From Thermoplasmata archaeon (GTDB lineage: Archaea; Thermoplasmatota; Thermoplasmata; Lutacidiplasmatales; UBA184), in the NCBI GenBank assembly GCA_021796385.1, contig JAJYXQ010000007.1:1-64000 (forward strand): a DNA stretch of 64,000 bases, in the 5' to 3' direction. Position 1 is the stretch's first letter; every line of letters starts with the position of its first letter. Shown here piece after piece: positions 17,136 through 24,695 of this stretch. Position numbers and translations under genes: made by a program. The notes beneath the pieces were generated by a model, which saw only the letters and a program-made list of their open reading frames with translations, made no database searches and was not told the DNA's origin.

Positions 17136-19450
17136 ACGGAATCGTAGGCTCTCGAGTTCCGCTCGTGGATGGTCCCTTGAAGGCCTCCGGCAGTGCGCTC
17201 TACACCGCGGACCTCACCTTGCCGGGCATGCTCCATGGGGCCATCGTACGCTCGCCCGAGGCCCATGCCCGCATCGTTTCCATGGAACTTTGGAGAGCCA
17301 TGGAAGAACCGGGCGTGTCGGCCGTGATCACTGGGGACAGCTACCCTAGGTCTTTCGGTGTGCTCCCGATCACACGGGACGAGACCATGCTGGCCGTCGG
17401 CAAGGTGCGTTTCCGAGGGGAAGGGGTGGCGGCGGTCGCCGCCACGAGCCCGGAGGCGGCGCAACGGGCCGCGCGCCAGATCAAGGTGATCTATGAACGA
17501 CTTCCTGAGTACGAAGACCCGGAAGCGTCGGCGGCCACAGTGACCGAGAAGATCCACGCGCACAGCCCCGGCATGACAAACCTCCAGAAGGAAGTCCGCC
17601 AGGAGTTCGGTCCGGTCGAGGAGGCCTTCCGCACGGCCGCCCATGTGGTGACGGTGCGGGGGAAGTTCCCAGGGGTTACCCATGCTGCCTTGGAACCCCA
17701 TGCGGTGCTAGCCCACTATACTCCCGACGACCGGTTGACGGTGTGGTCCTCTACGCAAGTTCCGCATTACCTTCATCGGGCCCTATCGGAGGTGCTGGAT
17801 ATCCCGGAGCATCGGGTGCGTGTCATCAAGCCCGAAGTGGGGGGCGGTTTCGGTGGCAAAGGCGATCCGATGCCGCACGAGATCGTCGCCGCGGCGCTTT
17901 CCCGGGAGACCGGTCGGCCCGTCCGGATCGTGCTTTCGAGGGAGGAGGTCTTCTACTTGAACCACGGACGCCATCCCACTCGGCATACCCTGAAGTTGGC
18001 GGCGGACGCCGAAGGCCACCTCATGGGCTTCGACCTCGATGCCTTGATCGATGGGGGAGCCGCCAGCTCCTTCGGTACCGTGACCACGTACTATAACGGT
18101 GTCCTGGCCACTGGGCCATATCGGATACCGGCCTTCCGCTACCACGGTCGCCGGGGATACACGAACCGCCCGGCTTCGGGGGCGATGCGCGCCCATGGCA
18201 GCGTGAACACCCGCTACTCCATGGAAGTGGCCATCGACATGCTGGCCGAGGAACTCCGGATGGACCCCATGGCCCTCCGGATGCGGAACTTCCTTTCCCC
18301 CCACACCACGACGATCAACGAGTTCCGCATCACCTCCAACTCGGTGGTCCGGTGCCTTGAGGCGTCTCGGGCTCGTTCATCGTGGGACACGAAGTACCGC
18401 AAGCTCCCGGTCGGGAGGGGCATCGGGGTGGCGTGTGGCTTCTTCATCTCTGGATCGAACAGCCCGATACACTTCACTCCTCCCTTCCCCCAATCGACCG
18501 TTCACCTCAAGATCGATGTGGACGGGGGGGTGACCATCCACTCGGGGGCTTCGGATATCGGACAGGGATCGAAGACGATTGTCTCCCAGATCGTGGCGGA
18601 GGTGCTCGGCATTCCGCTCGCCCGGGTGAGGGTGGCCGCGGTGGATACCGATTCCGCTCCGGTCGACCTGGGGAGCTATTCGAGCCGAGTCACCTTCATG
18701 ATGGGCAATGCCGCCCGTTGTGCGGCCGAGGACATGCTGCGGCAATGGCAAAAGGCGGCGGAAGAGATCACCGGCCGTCCGTCAGCGGAGTTCCGCGCAC
18801 ACGACGGCCGCCTTGAGGCACCCGGGAACATCTCCATCAGCTACCTCGAAGCCGTCCACCAGGCCATGCGGCACCACGGGGCACTGCAATCCTCCGGCGC
18901 CTATGAGAGCCCTTCCTTGGGGGGAAAATTCAAGGGGGCGCGGGCCGGCACGTCGCCTGCGTATTCCTTTGCGGCGTATGTGGCCGAAGTGGAGGTGGAT
19001 GTCGACCTAGGTCGGATCCACGTGAAGAAGGTCTGGGCCGCATTCGATTGTGGTCGGCCGTTGAACCCGATGCTCGTGGAGGGACAGATCGAAGGATCCA
19101 TCCACATGGGTCTCGGACAACTGCTGGGAGAAGAGATGCGATATCGGGGAACTCGGCTCATGAATCCTTCCCTTCTCGAGTACCGGACGCTCTCTCCCGT
19201 GGAGATGCCCGAGGTCGAGTGCTTGCTCGTCGGCGAAGAGGACCCCGAAGGGCCGTTCGGGGCGAAGGAGGCCGGGGAAGGCCCCCTGCCGCCCGTGTTG
19301 CCCGCGGTCGCAAACGCCGTATACGATGCGGTGGGTCTCCGGTTCACCGAGCTTCCGCTCACCCCGGATCGGGTATGGCGAGCGCTCCGGCAGAAGGAAC
19401 GGGGCGGGGGCCTTCAGAAGCCTCCCGCCCCAAAGGTCGATGCTCGCTGA
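17132..19450 (+). CDS. hcrA: 4-hydroxybenzoyl-CoA reductase alpha (Mo-cofactor) subunit-like, xanthine oxidase family
   Basis: VDGPLKASGSALYTADL, VRSPEAHARI, PEVGGGFGGKGD, GAMRAHGSVNTRYSMEVAID, ASDIGQGSKTIVSQI, PFGAKEAGEGPLPPVLPAVANAVYDAVG. 772 aa; ATG at 17132. Confidence 0.85.
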   Translation: MNGIVGSRVPLVDGPLKASGSALYTADLTLPGMLHGAIVRSPEAHARIVSMELWRAMEEPGVSAVITGDSYPRSFGVLPITRDETMLAVGKVRFRGEGVAAVAATSPEAAQRAARQIKVIYERLPEYEDPEASAATVTEKIHAHSPGMTNLQKEVRQEFGPVEEAFRTAAHVVTVRGKFPGVTHAALEPHAVLAHYTPDDRLTVWSSTQVPHYLHRALSEVLDIPEHRVRVIKPEVGGGFGGKGDPMPHEIVAAALSRETGRPVRIVLSREEVFYLNHGRHPTRHTLKLAADAEGHLMGFDLDALIDGGAASSFGTVTTYYNGVLATGPYRIPAFRYHGRRGYTNRPASGAMRAHGSVNTRYSMEVAIDMLAEELRMDPMALRMRNFLSPHTTTINEFRITSNSVVRCLEASRARSSWDTKYRKLPVGRGIGVACGFFISGSNSPIHFTPPFPQSTVHLKIDVDGGVTIHSGASDIGQGSKTIVSQIVAEVLGIPLARVRVAAVDTDSAPVDLGSYSSRVTFMMGNAARCAAEDMLRQWQKAAEEITGRPSAEFRAHDGRLEAPGNISISYLEAVHQAMRHHGALQSSGAYESPSLGGKFKGARAGTSPAYSFAAYVAEVEVDVDLGRIHVKKVWAAFDCGRPLNPMLVEGQIEGSIHMGLGQLLGEEMRYRGTRLMNPSLLEYRTLSPVEMPEVECLLVGEEDPEGPFGAKEAGEGPLPPVLPAVANAVYDAVGLRFTELPLTPDRVWRALRQKERGGGLQKPPAPKVDAR

Positions 19451-20459
19451 TCCCTTCGAGCTTCATGAACCGGCTTCGATCGCCGAGGCAGTGGCGCTCG
19501 CCAAGCGTTACTGCGGGGACGTTCGCTTTCTTGCAGGGGGAACGGATGTGTTGCCAGGACTCTTCCGGGGCCTGCATACCGTCCGCCACCTGATCTATCT
19601 CGGACGCATCCCCGAACTGCACGTCTTCGACCCGATCCGGGGGGTCTTCGGTGCGCAAACGTCGATGGCCTCCTTGGAAAGGGACCCTGTGGTGCGCCAG
19701 CGGTTCGTTGCGGTCTCTCTGGCCGCCCACGCCGCCGCCGGCCCCGCCCTTCGCACCAGTGCCACGCTCGGGGGAAATCTGCTGGTCGATACCCGGTGCA
19801 CCTTCTACGATCAATCCCGGTTCTGGCGGGAGGCGAACGAGGGATGTCTGAAAGCGGATGGTACCGAGTGCCGGGTGGTTTCCCAGGGCTCCCGCTGCTA
19901 CGCGGTCTATTCGGGAGACATGGCCCCACCCCTCCTCGCCCTCGGGGCGACGGTGGACATCGAGGGACTTGAGGGACGAGATTCGAAGCCTTTGGAAGAC
20001 CTTTATTCCCCCGGGGGAGATGGCCGGCTCTCTCACGCCCTTCCCGAGGGAGCCCTGCTGGTGGCCGTCCGGTTGCGTGACCCGAACCTTTGGAGCTCGT
20101 ACTCGAAGCTCCGTGCCCGTGGAGCCCCTGATTTCCCCGAGGGCTCGATCGCCATCGGGATCCATGAGACCGATGGAAGGTTGGACCACTTCCGGATTGC
20201 CGTTGGCGGGATCGATACTCGGCCCCTCGTCATGAACGAAATCACACGACCTTGGCTGGGCAAGCCGATGTCGGATGAGGTGGTGGAAGCGACGGTCGAG
20301 TCCGTTGGTCGCCGGCTACACCCCGTGGCCAATACCGCTCTTCTCACGGATTATCGCAAACATGTGGTGACACGCTTTCTGCGGACCGATCTGGCCCGGT
20401 ACCTGGCGCTCCGGTCGAAGGAGCTCACCTCTTCCACCCCTGCCGGACGCGTCGGGTAG
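19440..20459 (+). CDS. hcrB: 4-hydroxybenzoyl-CoA reductase beta subunit-like (FAD plus extra [4Fe-4S])
   Basis: FAD-type VRFLAGGTDVLPGL, RTSATLGGNLL, followed by DTRC-TFYDQSRFWREANEG-C-LKADGTE-C-RVVSQGSR-C: Cys spacing 16/8/9 matches the HcrB [4Fe-4S] insertion. Confidence 0.88.
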   Translation: MLADPFELHEPASIAEAVALAKRYCGDVRFLAGGTDVLPGLFRGLHTVRHLIYLGRIPELHVFDPIRGVFGAQTSMASLERDPVVRQRFVAVSLAAHAAAGPALRTSATLGGNLLVDTRCTFYDQSRFWREANEGCLKADGTECRVVSQGSRCYAVYSGDMAPPLLALGATVDIEGLEGRDSKPLEDLYSPGGDGRLSHALPEGALLVAVRLRDPNLWSSYSKLRARGAPDFPEGSIAIGIHETDGRLDHFRIAVGGIDTRPLVMNEITRPWLGKPMSDEVVEATVESVGRRLHPVANTALLTDYRKHVVTRFLRTDLARYLALRSKELTSSTPAGRVG

Positions 20460-20512
20460 AGAGACCCCGGACCGAGGGGAACCTGAGCGTACCGGCGCCC
20501 AGCTCCGGGCCC

Positions 20513-21214
20513 TCAATGTAGTCCCGTGCGGGATTCGAAGAGTTGAAGGTCGCTCTCATGGATCTCGTGGAGTAGCTTCTTCTCGATCATCGCCAGGGTC
20601 TCCGATATCGAAGACTTCGCCACATGCAGACGTAGGGCGATGTCTGCGAGGGTGGCGCGTCGGGGCACGTCCCAATACCCCACGGACAGCGCCACTTGGA
20701 ACACTTCTTGCTGACGCGGGGTAAGCAGTCCGGTGGGACCCTCGAAGACCTCCGAGCGGATAGCTTCCACGCGGGTATCGGGGGCGATCTTCAACATCCG
20801 GGAAAGTAGGGTGCGGACCTTTCCTTTGGGGGCCACCACAAGCAGTCGACACTCCGCTCCAGAAAAGGACACCGGGAAGCGGGTGATCAACCGGAGCTCC
20901 TTGAGGATCTCGGAGAGCGGTGGCATGTCGATCGTCAATCGGTAGACCGCCGCGTTTTGCGCATTCTCGATCCGTTCCACCGACCGGACGCCCCGAGAAT
21001 GCTTCAGCTCCTCGAGCAAATGCCCGGCGGTGGCCCCACCCGCCACCCGTACATCTTCGACCACCGCATTCCCGGCGATTTCCATCCTTTCGAGCACGAC
21101 GAACTGAAGGTGAGGATGCGAGAAAGAGATCGCCCGATGATACGTGGGATAGCCCTCCGGCAGCGGCATCCGTATTCGAGCTACGACGGATCTCCCCTCT
21201 TCCTTTGTTGGCAT
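20513..21214 (-). CDS. HTH_10 (bacterio-opsin activator-like) transcriptional regulator
   Basis: C-terminal GLLTPRQQEVFQVALSVGYWDVPRRATLADIALRLHVAKSSISETLAMIEKKLL is the HTH_10 pattern. Start taken as MPTKEEG (21214), about 25 nt below a TATA-like element. Confidence 0.82.
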   Translation of the reverse strand: MPTKEEGRSVVARIRMPLPEGYPTYHRAISFSHPHLQFVVLERMEIAGNAVVEDVRVAGGATAGHLLEELKHSRGVRSVERIENAQNAAVYRLTIDMPPLSEILKELRLITRFPVSFSGAECRLLVVAPKGKVRTLLSRMLKIAPDTRVEAIRSEVFEGPTGLLTPRQQEVFQVALSVGYWDVPRRATLADIALRLHVAKSSISETLAMIEKKLLHEIHESDLQLFESRTGLH

Positions 21215-21403
21215 GCTCCTCGCCCGGCTTATCTCAAAGTGGGTCTGCAGACGCCCGGGCACGTCGGCCCACCACCCGTTACCATGGCCCGACGGCATTT
21301 AAGCACGCTTTCTAGCGTCGAAAAACAATGCCGCCCGAGCGCCATCGAAATGGGTACCATTGTGGGGCCTGGGTTCTGACAAGATCCCGCGTGGACATGG
21401 GTC

Positions 21404-23641
21404 TCACTGCAATGAGCCTTCCCAAGCGGTCTTGCGACGACGGCGCAGTGTTCCTGCGATTCCTCCGATGAGGGCAAGGAGCCCGGCCGTTCCAAGGATC
21501 CACCAATCGCTTGAACTGAACGCACTTCCGCCCGAGGACGGGGTCCCGGCTGTGGAGCCGGCGATCGTAATCGTGGTGGCCGAGGAGACGGTCTTTCCGT
21601 TCCAGTGCGCTTGGACCTCGAGCAGGACAACCCCCGCCCCGCTTCCGGTGGTGAGAACGGTGGTGCTCCCAACATCCGTGGAAAGCGAGCCGAGGGTGTC
21701 GTTCGTGGACCAGGCAAACACAATCCCCAAGGGGCAGGTCCCTCCCCCACACACCGGAACGGCGGTGAAGCGTTGGGCCTGGCCTGAGGACAGCGACACG
21801 TTCGCTGGTGTCACGGAGACGGACTCGAGAGCGACGAGGGAAGAATTCGCTTGGATCGTTACCGAGTCATTGGCCATCCGAACGGTCCCACCCAGGGTCG
21901 CCGTGACGGTGACGGTATCGATCCCGGCACTACCCCCGGCCTTGAAGGTTGCCGAGGCTCCTTTAGAGGTGTTCAATGTTCCCAATGCGGGATCCGAGAG
22001 TGCCCAGGCCAGGGAGAGCGAGGGTAGGCAGGTCCCCCCTTGGCAGACAGGGGTTGCAATGAGCCCGAGGCTACCTCCCACGATGAGTGCGGGGTTGGAA
22101 GGGCTAACGGACACCGATGACAATGTGACTGTGGGTGCCGTTATTGCGAGCATGACCGGCCCTGCGGTCTTGGTCGTGCCGTTCAAAGTCGCGTTGACGG
22201 CCAACGAGACAGTCCCGGGATTGCTTCCCGCCGTGAACGACGCAGTCCCCGGACCGGTGGGGGAAAGGGTACCTAGAGCGGTCGGGGTGACCGACCACTG
22301 ATAGCGGATGACTGCGGGGCAGGGACCCGGGGCGCACTGGGCGACAGCGGTAAGGTTTGCCGAGGTTCCGACCATGATCGATGGCGTGGAGGCCGTCAGC
22401 GCCAAGGATTGCAACGCCGTCGGCGAAGAGATCACCACGAGGGATGTGTTCCTTGTCGCCGACGCTCCACCCGCGTCCGTTACCGTGACGGTGACGTTGA
22501 AGCGGCCCGCCGCGGTCGGGACGCAGGTCAGCGCCGCAGTGTTCGCACTCGAACATCCACTAGGCAACCCGGAGTAGGCAAAATGGAGAGGGGAAGTGCC
22601 GCCCGTTGCTGTGACGTTGAGATACGTCGTCGAACTCACCGGAATGGAACTGGGGGTTGCGGCAAAGGCGGAGATTTGGAGGGGGTTCGAGACGGTCCCG
22701 TTCAGTATGTGGATGAACCGGTAGGCGTAGGCCCCTCCGAGGGTCCAGTTCGCGCCGAAGTGGGAGTTGGTATGGGCGGCTACGGTCCCGTTTCCAAGGT
22801 AGACGGCGATATGGTCCCACGTAGAGTCCGTGGAGAGCCACTGATAATTGATCACATCCCCCGGGAGAAGGTCATTCACGCTCGGGACGACCACGGCCCA
22901 TCCGTTGTTGATGAGCATGTCCCCCAGGGCGGCGTTCCCGGGCTCGCCATACGTGGGGGGTACGCGCGAGGGGATGTTGAGACCTCCGCCGGGCTGGTGC
23001 GGTTCGTCACCGATCACTTGGCTGACGAAATGGGCGCAGTCGTCCCCCGACATGTTGACCACGCTGGTGCCTTGGGCCAGGGAGACGTAGGTGCTCGAAC
23101 CGTTCCAGAAATACCCATCACTCGTGACGACATTCCAGTAGTGCGCGGCGTAGTACATGGCCGCGGTCCGGTTGTACGCGACGGTGGAGGTGGATGTCCC
23201 CGTGACGTTCTGGAGCCAAGCGGTGGTCCCCGTTCCCTCGGCCGACCATCCGGTGTGCCCGTCGGTGTAGGCGATCTCCCACCAAATGTACCCTCCGATC
23301 GAAACGCTGCCGTTCGTGATCTGCCCGAGTTGCCCGTTCGATTCCGTGGAGATGAGTGTCCCGTTCGGTGAAGGCGATGCACGGCAGTTGAGGGTCGACG
23401 CGACGACCTTGACCTCGTCTCCCACGGCGAGGCCGAAGGGGTCGCTGCTTGGATGGGAGTAGTTCGGGGAGCGAAGGGTATCGGGCGCAAGTTCCCCATG
23501 GAATACGGGCGTCGAGCCGGGCGGATAGGGGCTTCCTGTGAATGCCACGGCGATCGATGTGCCGAGGAGTACAAGTAGGACCACCATCGGGGTGACACGT
23601 GGGAGAAAGGTAGATGACAATCGACCAAAGTTGTTGTTCAT
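21404..23641 (-). CDS. Secreted/anchored protein: SH3-like region, Amidase_6-like (NlpC/P60 superfamily) domain, Ig-like repeats, C-terminal TM
   Basis: VKVVASTLNCRASPSPNGTLI...IWWEIAYTDGHTGWSAEG (SH3b-like); YNRTAAMYYAAHYWN...GDDCAHFVSQVIGDEPHQPGGG...LLPGDVINYQW...DHIAVYLGNG (Amidase_6-like); C-terminal TM then RRRRK. Confidence 0.75.
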   Translation of the reverse strand: MNNNFGRLSSTFLPRVTPMVVLLVLLGTSIAVAFTGSPYPPGSTPVFHGELAPDTLRSPNYSHPSSDPFGLAVGDEVKVVASTLNCRASPSPNGTLISTESNGQLGQITNGSVSIGGYIWWEIAYTDGHTGWSAEGTGTTAWLQNVTGTSTSTVAYNRTAAMYYAAHYWNVVTSDGYFWNGSSTYVSLAQGTSVVNMSGDDCAHFVSQVIGDEPHQPGGGLNIPSRVPPTYGEPGNAALGDMLINNGWAVVVPSVNDLLPGDVINYQWLSTDSTWDHIAVYLGNGTVAAHTNSHFGANWTLGGAYAYRFIHILNGTVSNPLQISAFAATPSSIPVSSTTYLNVTATGGTSPLHFAYSGLPSGCSSANTAALTCVPTAAGRFNVTVTVTDAGGASATRNTSLVVISSPTALQSLALTASTPSIMVGTSANLTAVAQCAPGPCPAVIRYQWSVTPTALGTLSPTGPGTASFTAGSNPGTVSLAVNATLNGTTKTAGPVMLAITAPTVTLSSVSVSPSNPALIVGGSLGLIATPVCQGGTCLPSLSLAWALSDPALGTLNTSKGASATFKAGGSAGIDTVTVTATLGGTVRMANDSVTIQANSSLVALESVSVTPANVSLSSGQAQRFTAVPVCGGGTCPLGIVFAWSTNDTLGSLSTDVGSTTVLTTGSGAGVVLLEVQAHWNGKTVSSATTITIAGSTAGTPSSGGSAFSSSDWWILGTAGLLALIGGIAGTLRRRRKTAWEGSLQ

Positions 23642-23828
23642 TCAGAGTGTGGAGTGTGCTAACGAAACGCAGCCGGGTTTAAAAAGTGGCCTATCCAGAG
23701 ACCATTCCCCAACACTTTGTAACGCTCTCGCTACTTGAGCTGAGACGGGGCTCGACGAAGTGGAACCGGGGTGTCGCATAAGGGAGGATTCGGGATAGGG
23801 CAAAGGGGTGCGTTGAGAGCGACGGGGG

Positions 23829-24215
23829 TCAATAATGTATGACTGCGAGCCCCGGGATCGCATCGAAGTCAGAGTCCCGAGTGATCAACACCGATCGGTG
23901 CTGAATGAAGATTCCAGCAATGAGAAGGTCCGCCAGGTCGAGGGTCTTGCCCATCCGTGCCATCTGGAATCCCACGTGGGCTGCCTCGGAGGCTGATTCT
24001 GCATCTACCGGAAGCACATCGAGGCTCGCAATGAGTTCGAGCGTTTGAGCAAGGTGATTCCCTCCCCGTGCTAAGCCTTCCAACATGACTTCCGTAATCA
24101 CCGGAGCAGGTAGAGCCACACTACGCCCGGCAGTTCGGAGTTTCCCAACGTGTTTTAGGGCCCGCGGTTCTCCATGGAGGACATCGATGCCAAAGGAAGA
24201 ATCGGCGCACTCCAA
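23829..24215 (-). CDS. vapC: PIN-domain ribonuclease toxin, VapC family
   Basis: From TTG at 24215: MECADSSFGIDVLHGEPRALKHV...PVITEVM...DVLPVDAESASEAAHVGFQMARMGKTLDLADLLIAGIFIQHRSVLITRDSDFDAIPGLAV (acidic PIN residues); Shine-Dalgarno-like AGAGGGGGG upstream. Confidence 0.83.
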   Translation of the reverse strand: MECADSSFGIDVLHGEPRALKHVGKLRTAGRSVALPAPVITEVMLEGLARGGNHLAQTLELIASLDVLPVDAESASEAAHVGFQMARMGKTLDLADLLIAGIFIQHRSVLITRDSDFDAIPGLAVIHY

Positions 24216-24300
24216 CTCAAGTTCCCCCCTCTGATAGGAGCCGACGGGTTCGATTGCGACCCAATTCCTTCCGGTGCTGTCGAGCCTCTTCGAGCTTAGC

Positions 24301-24465
24301 CTAGTCCTCCGGAGACAGGTCTCCCCTGGCCCTTGAGAAGTCCGCCAGGTGTTTCCGTGGACGAGCAAGGCGCGCAATTACCTTGCTGAACGATTCTCCC
24401 TTCTCACGTGAATCTCGCAGTCTGCGATAGGCCTCATCGTTGAGAGCCACTGTGTGAGTCGACAT
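24301..24465 (-). CDS. vapB: VapB-family antitoxin, 54 aa (not in ORF track)
   Basis: Manual translation: MSTHTVALNDEAYRRLRDSREKGESFSKVIARLARPRKHLADFSRARGDLSPED*; resembles archaeal VapB antitoxins and lies directly upstream of the PIN gene. Confidence 0.8.
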   Translation of the reverse strand: MSTHTVALNDEAYRRLRDSREKGESFSKVIARLARPRKHLADFSRARGDLSPED

Positions 24466-24469
24466 ATTC

Positions 24470-24491
24470 TACATGTAGTTCAATACATGTA
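24470..24491. promoter_or_regulatory. Candidate VapB operator: two perfect TACATGTA palindromes 14 bp apart
   Basis: TACATGTA at 24470-24477 and 24484-24491, immediately upstream of the antitoxin start. Confidence 0.65.
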
Positions 24492-24590
24492 CAAAGTTGC
24501 CTAGGCGTGCCATCATTGCCAAGAACAGGTGGATACGGTGTCAAAACCCCGGTCCCTCTACGAGGGCATTCACGGTCAGAACCCTGATAG

Positions 24591-24667
24591 TGGCGGGCCC
24601 GCAGGGATTCGAACCCTGGACCAAGCGGTTAAGAGCCGCTTGCTCTGCCGGTCTGAGCTACGGACCC
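24591..24667 (-). tRNA. tRNA-Lys(CTT), CCA apparently encoded
   Basis: Reverse complement GGGTCCGTAGCTCAGACCGGCAGAGCAAGCGGCTCTTAACCGCTTGGTCCAGGGTTCGAATCCCTGCGGGCCCGCCA; anticodon loop CTCTTAA. Confidence 0.93.
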
Positions 24668-24695
24668 ACGCCCGGGGCCACAGCCAGTCTGGTTC

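Noticed and set aside
16680-20459. Xanthine or CO dehydrogenase (xdhABC/coxMSL)
   Set aside because: The FAD subunit carries the HcrB-specific four-Cys insertion, and the context is aromatic degradation.
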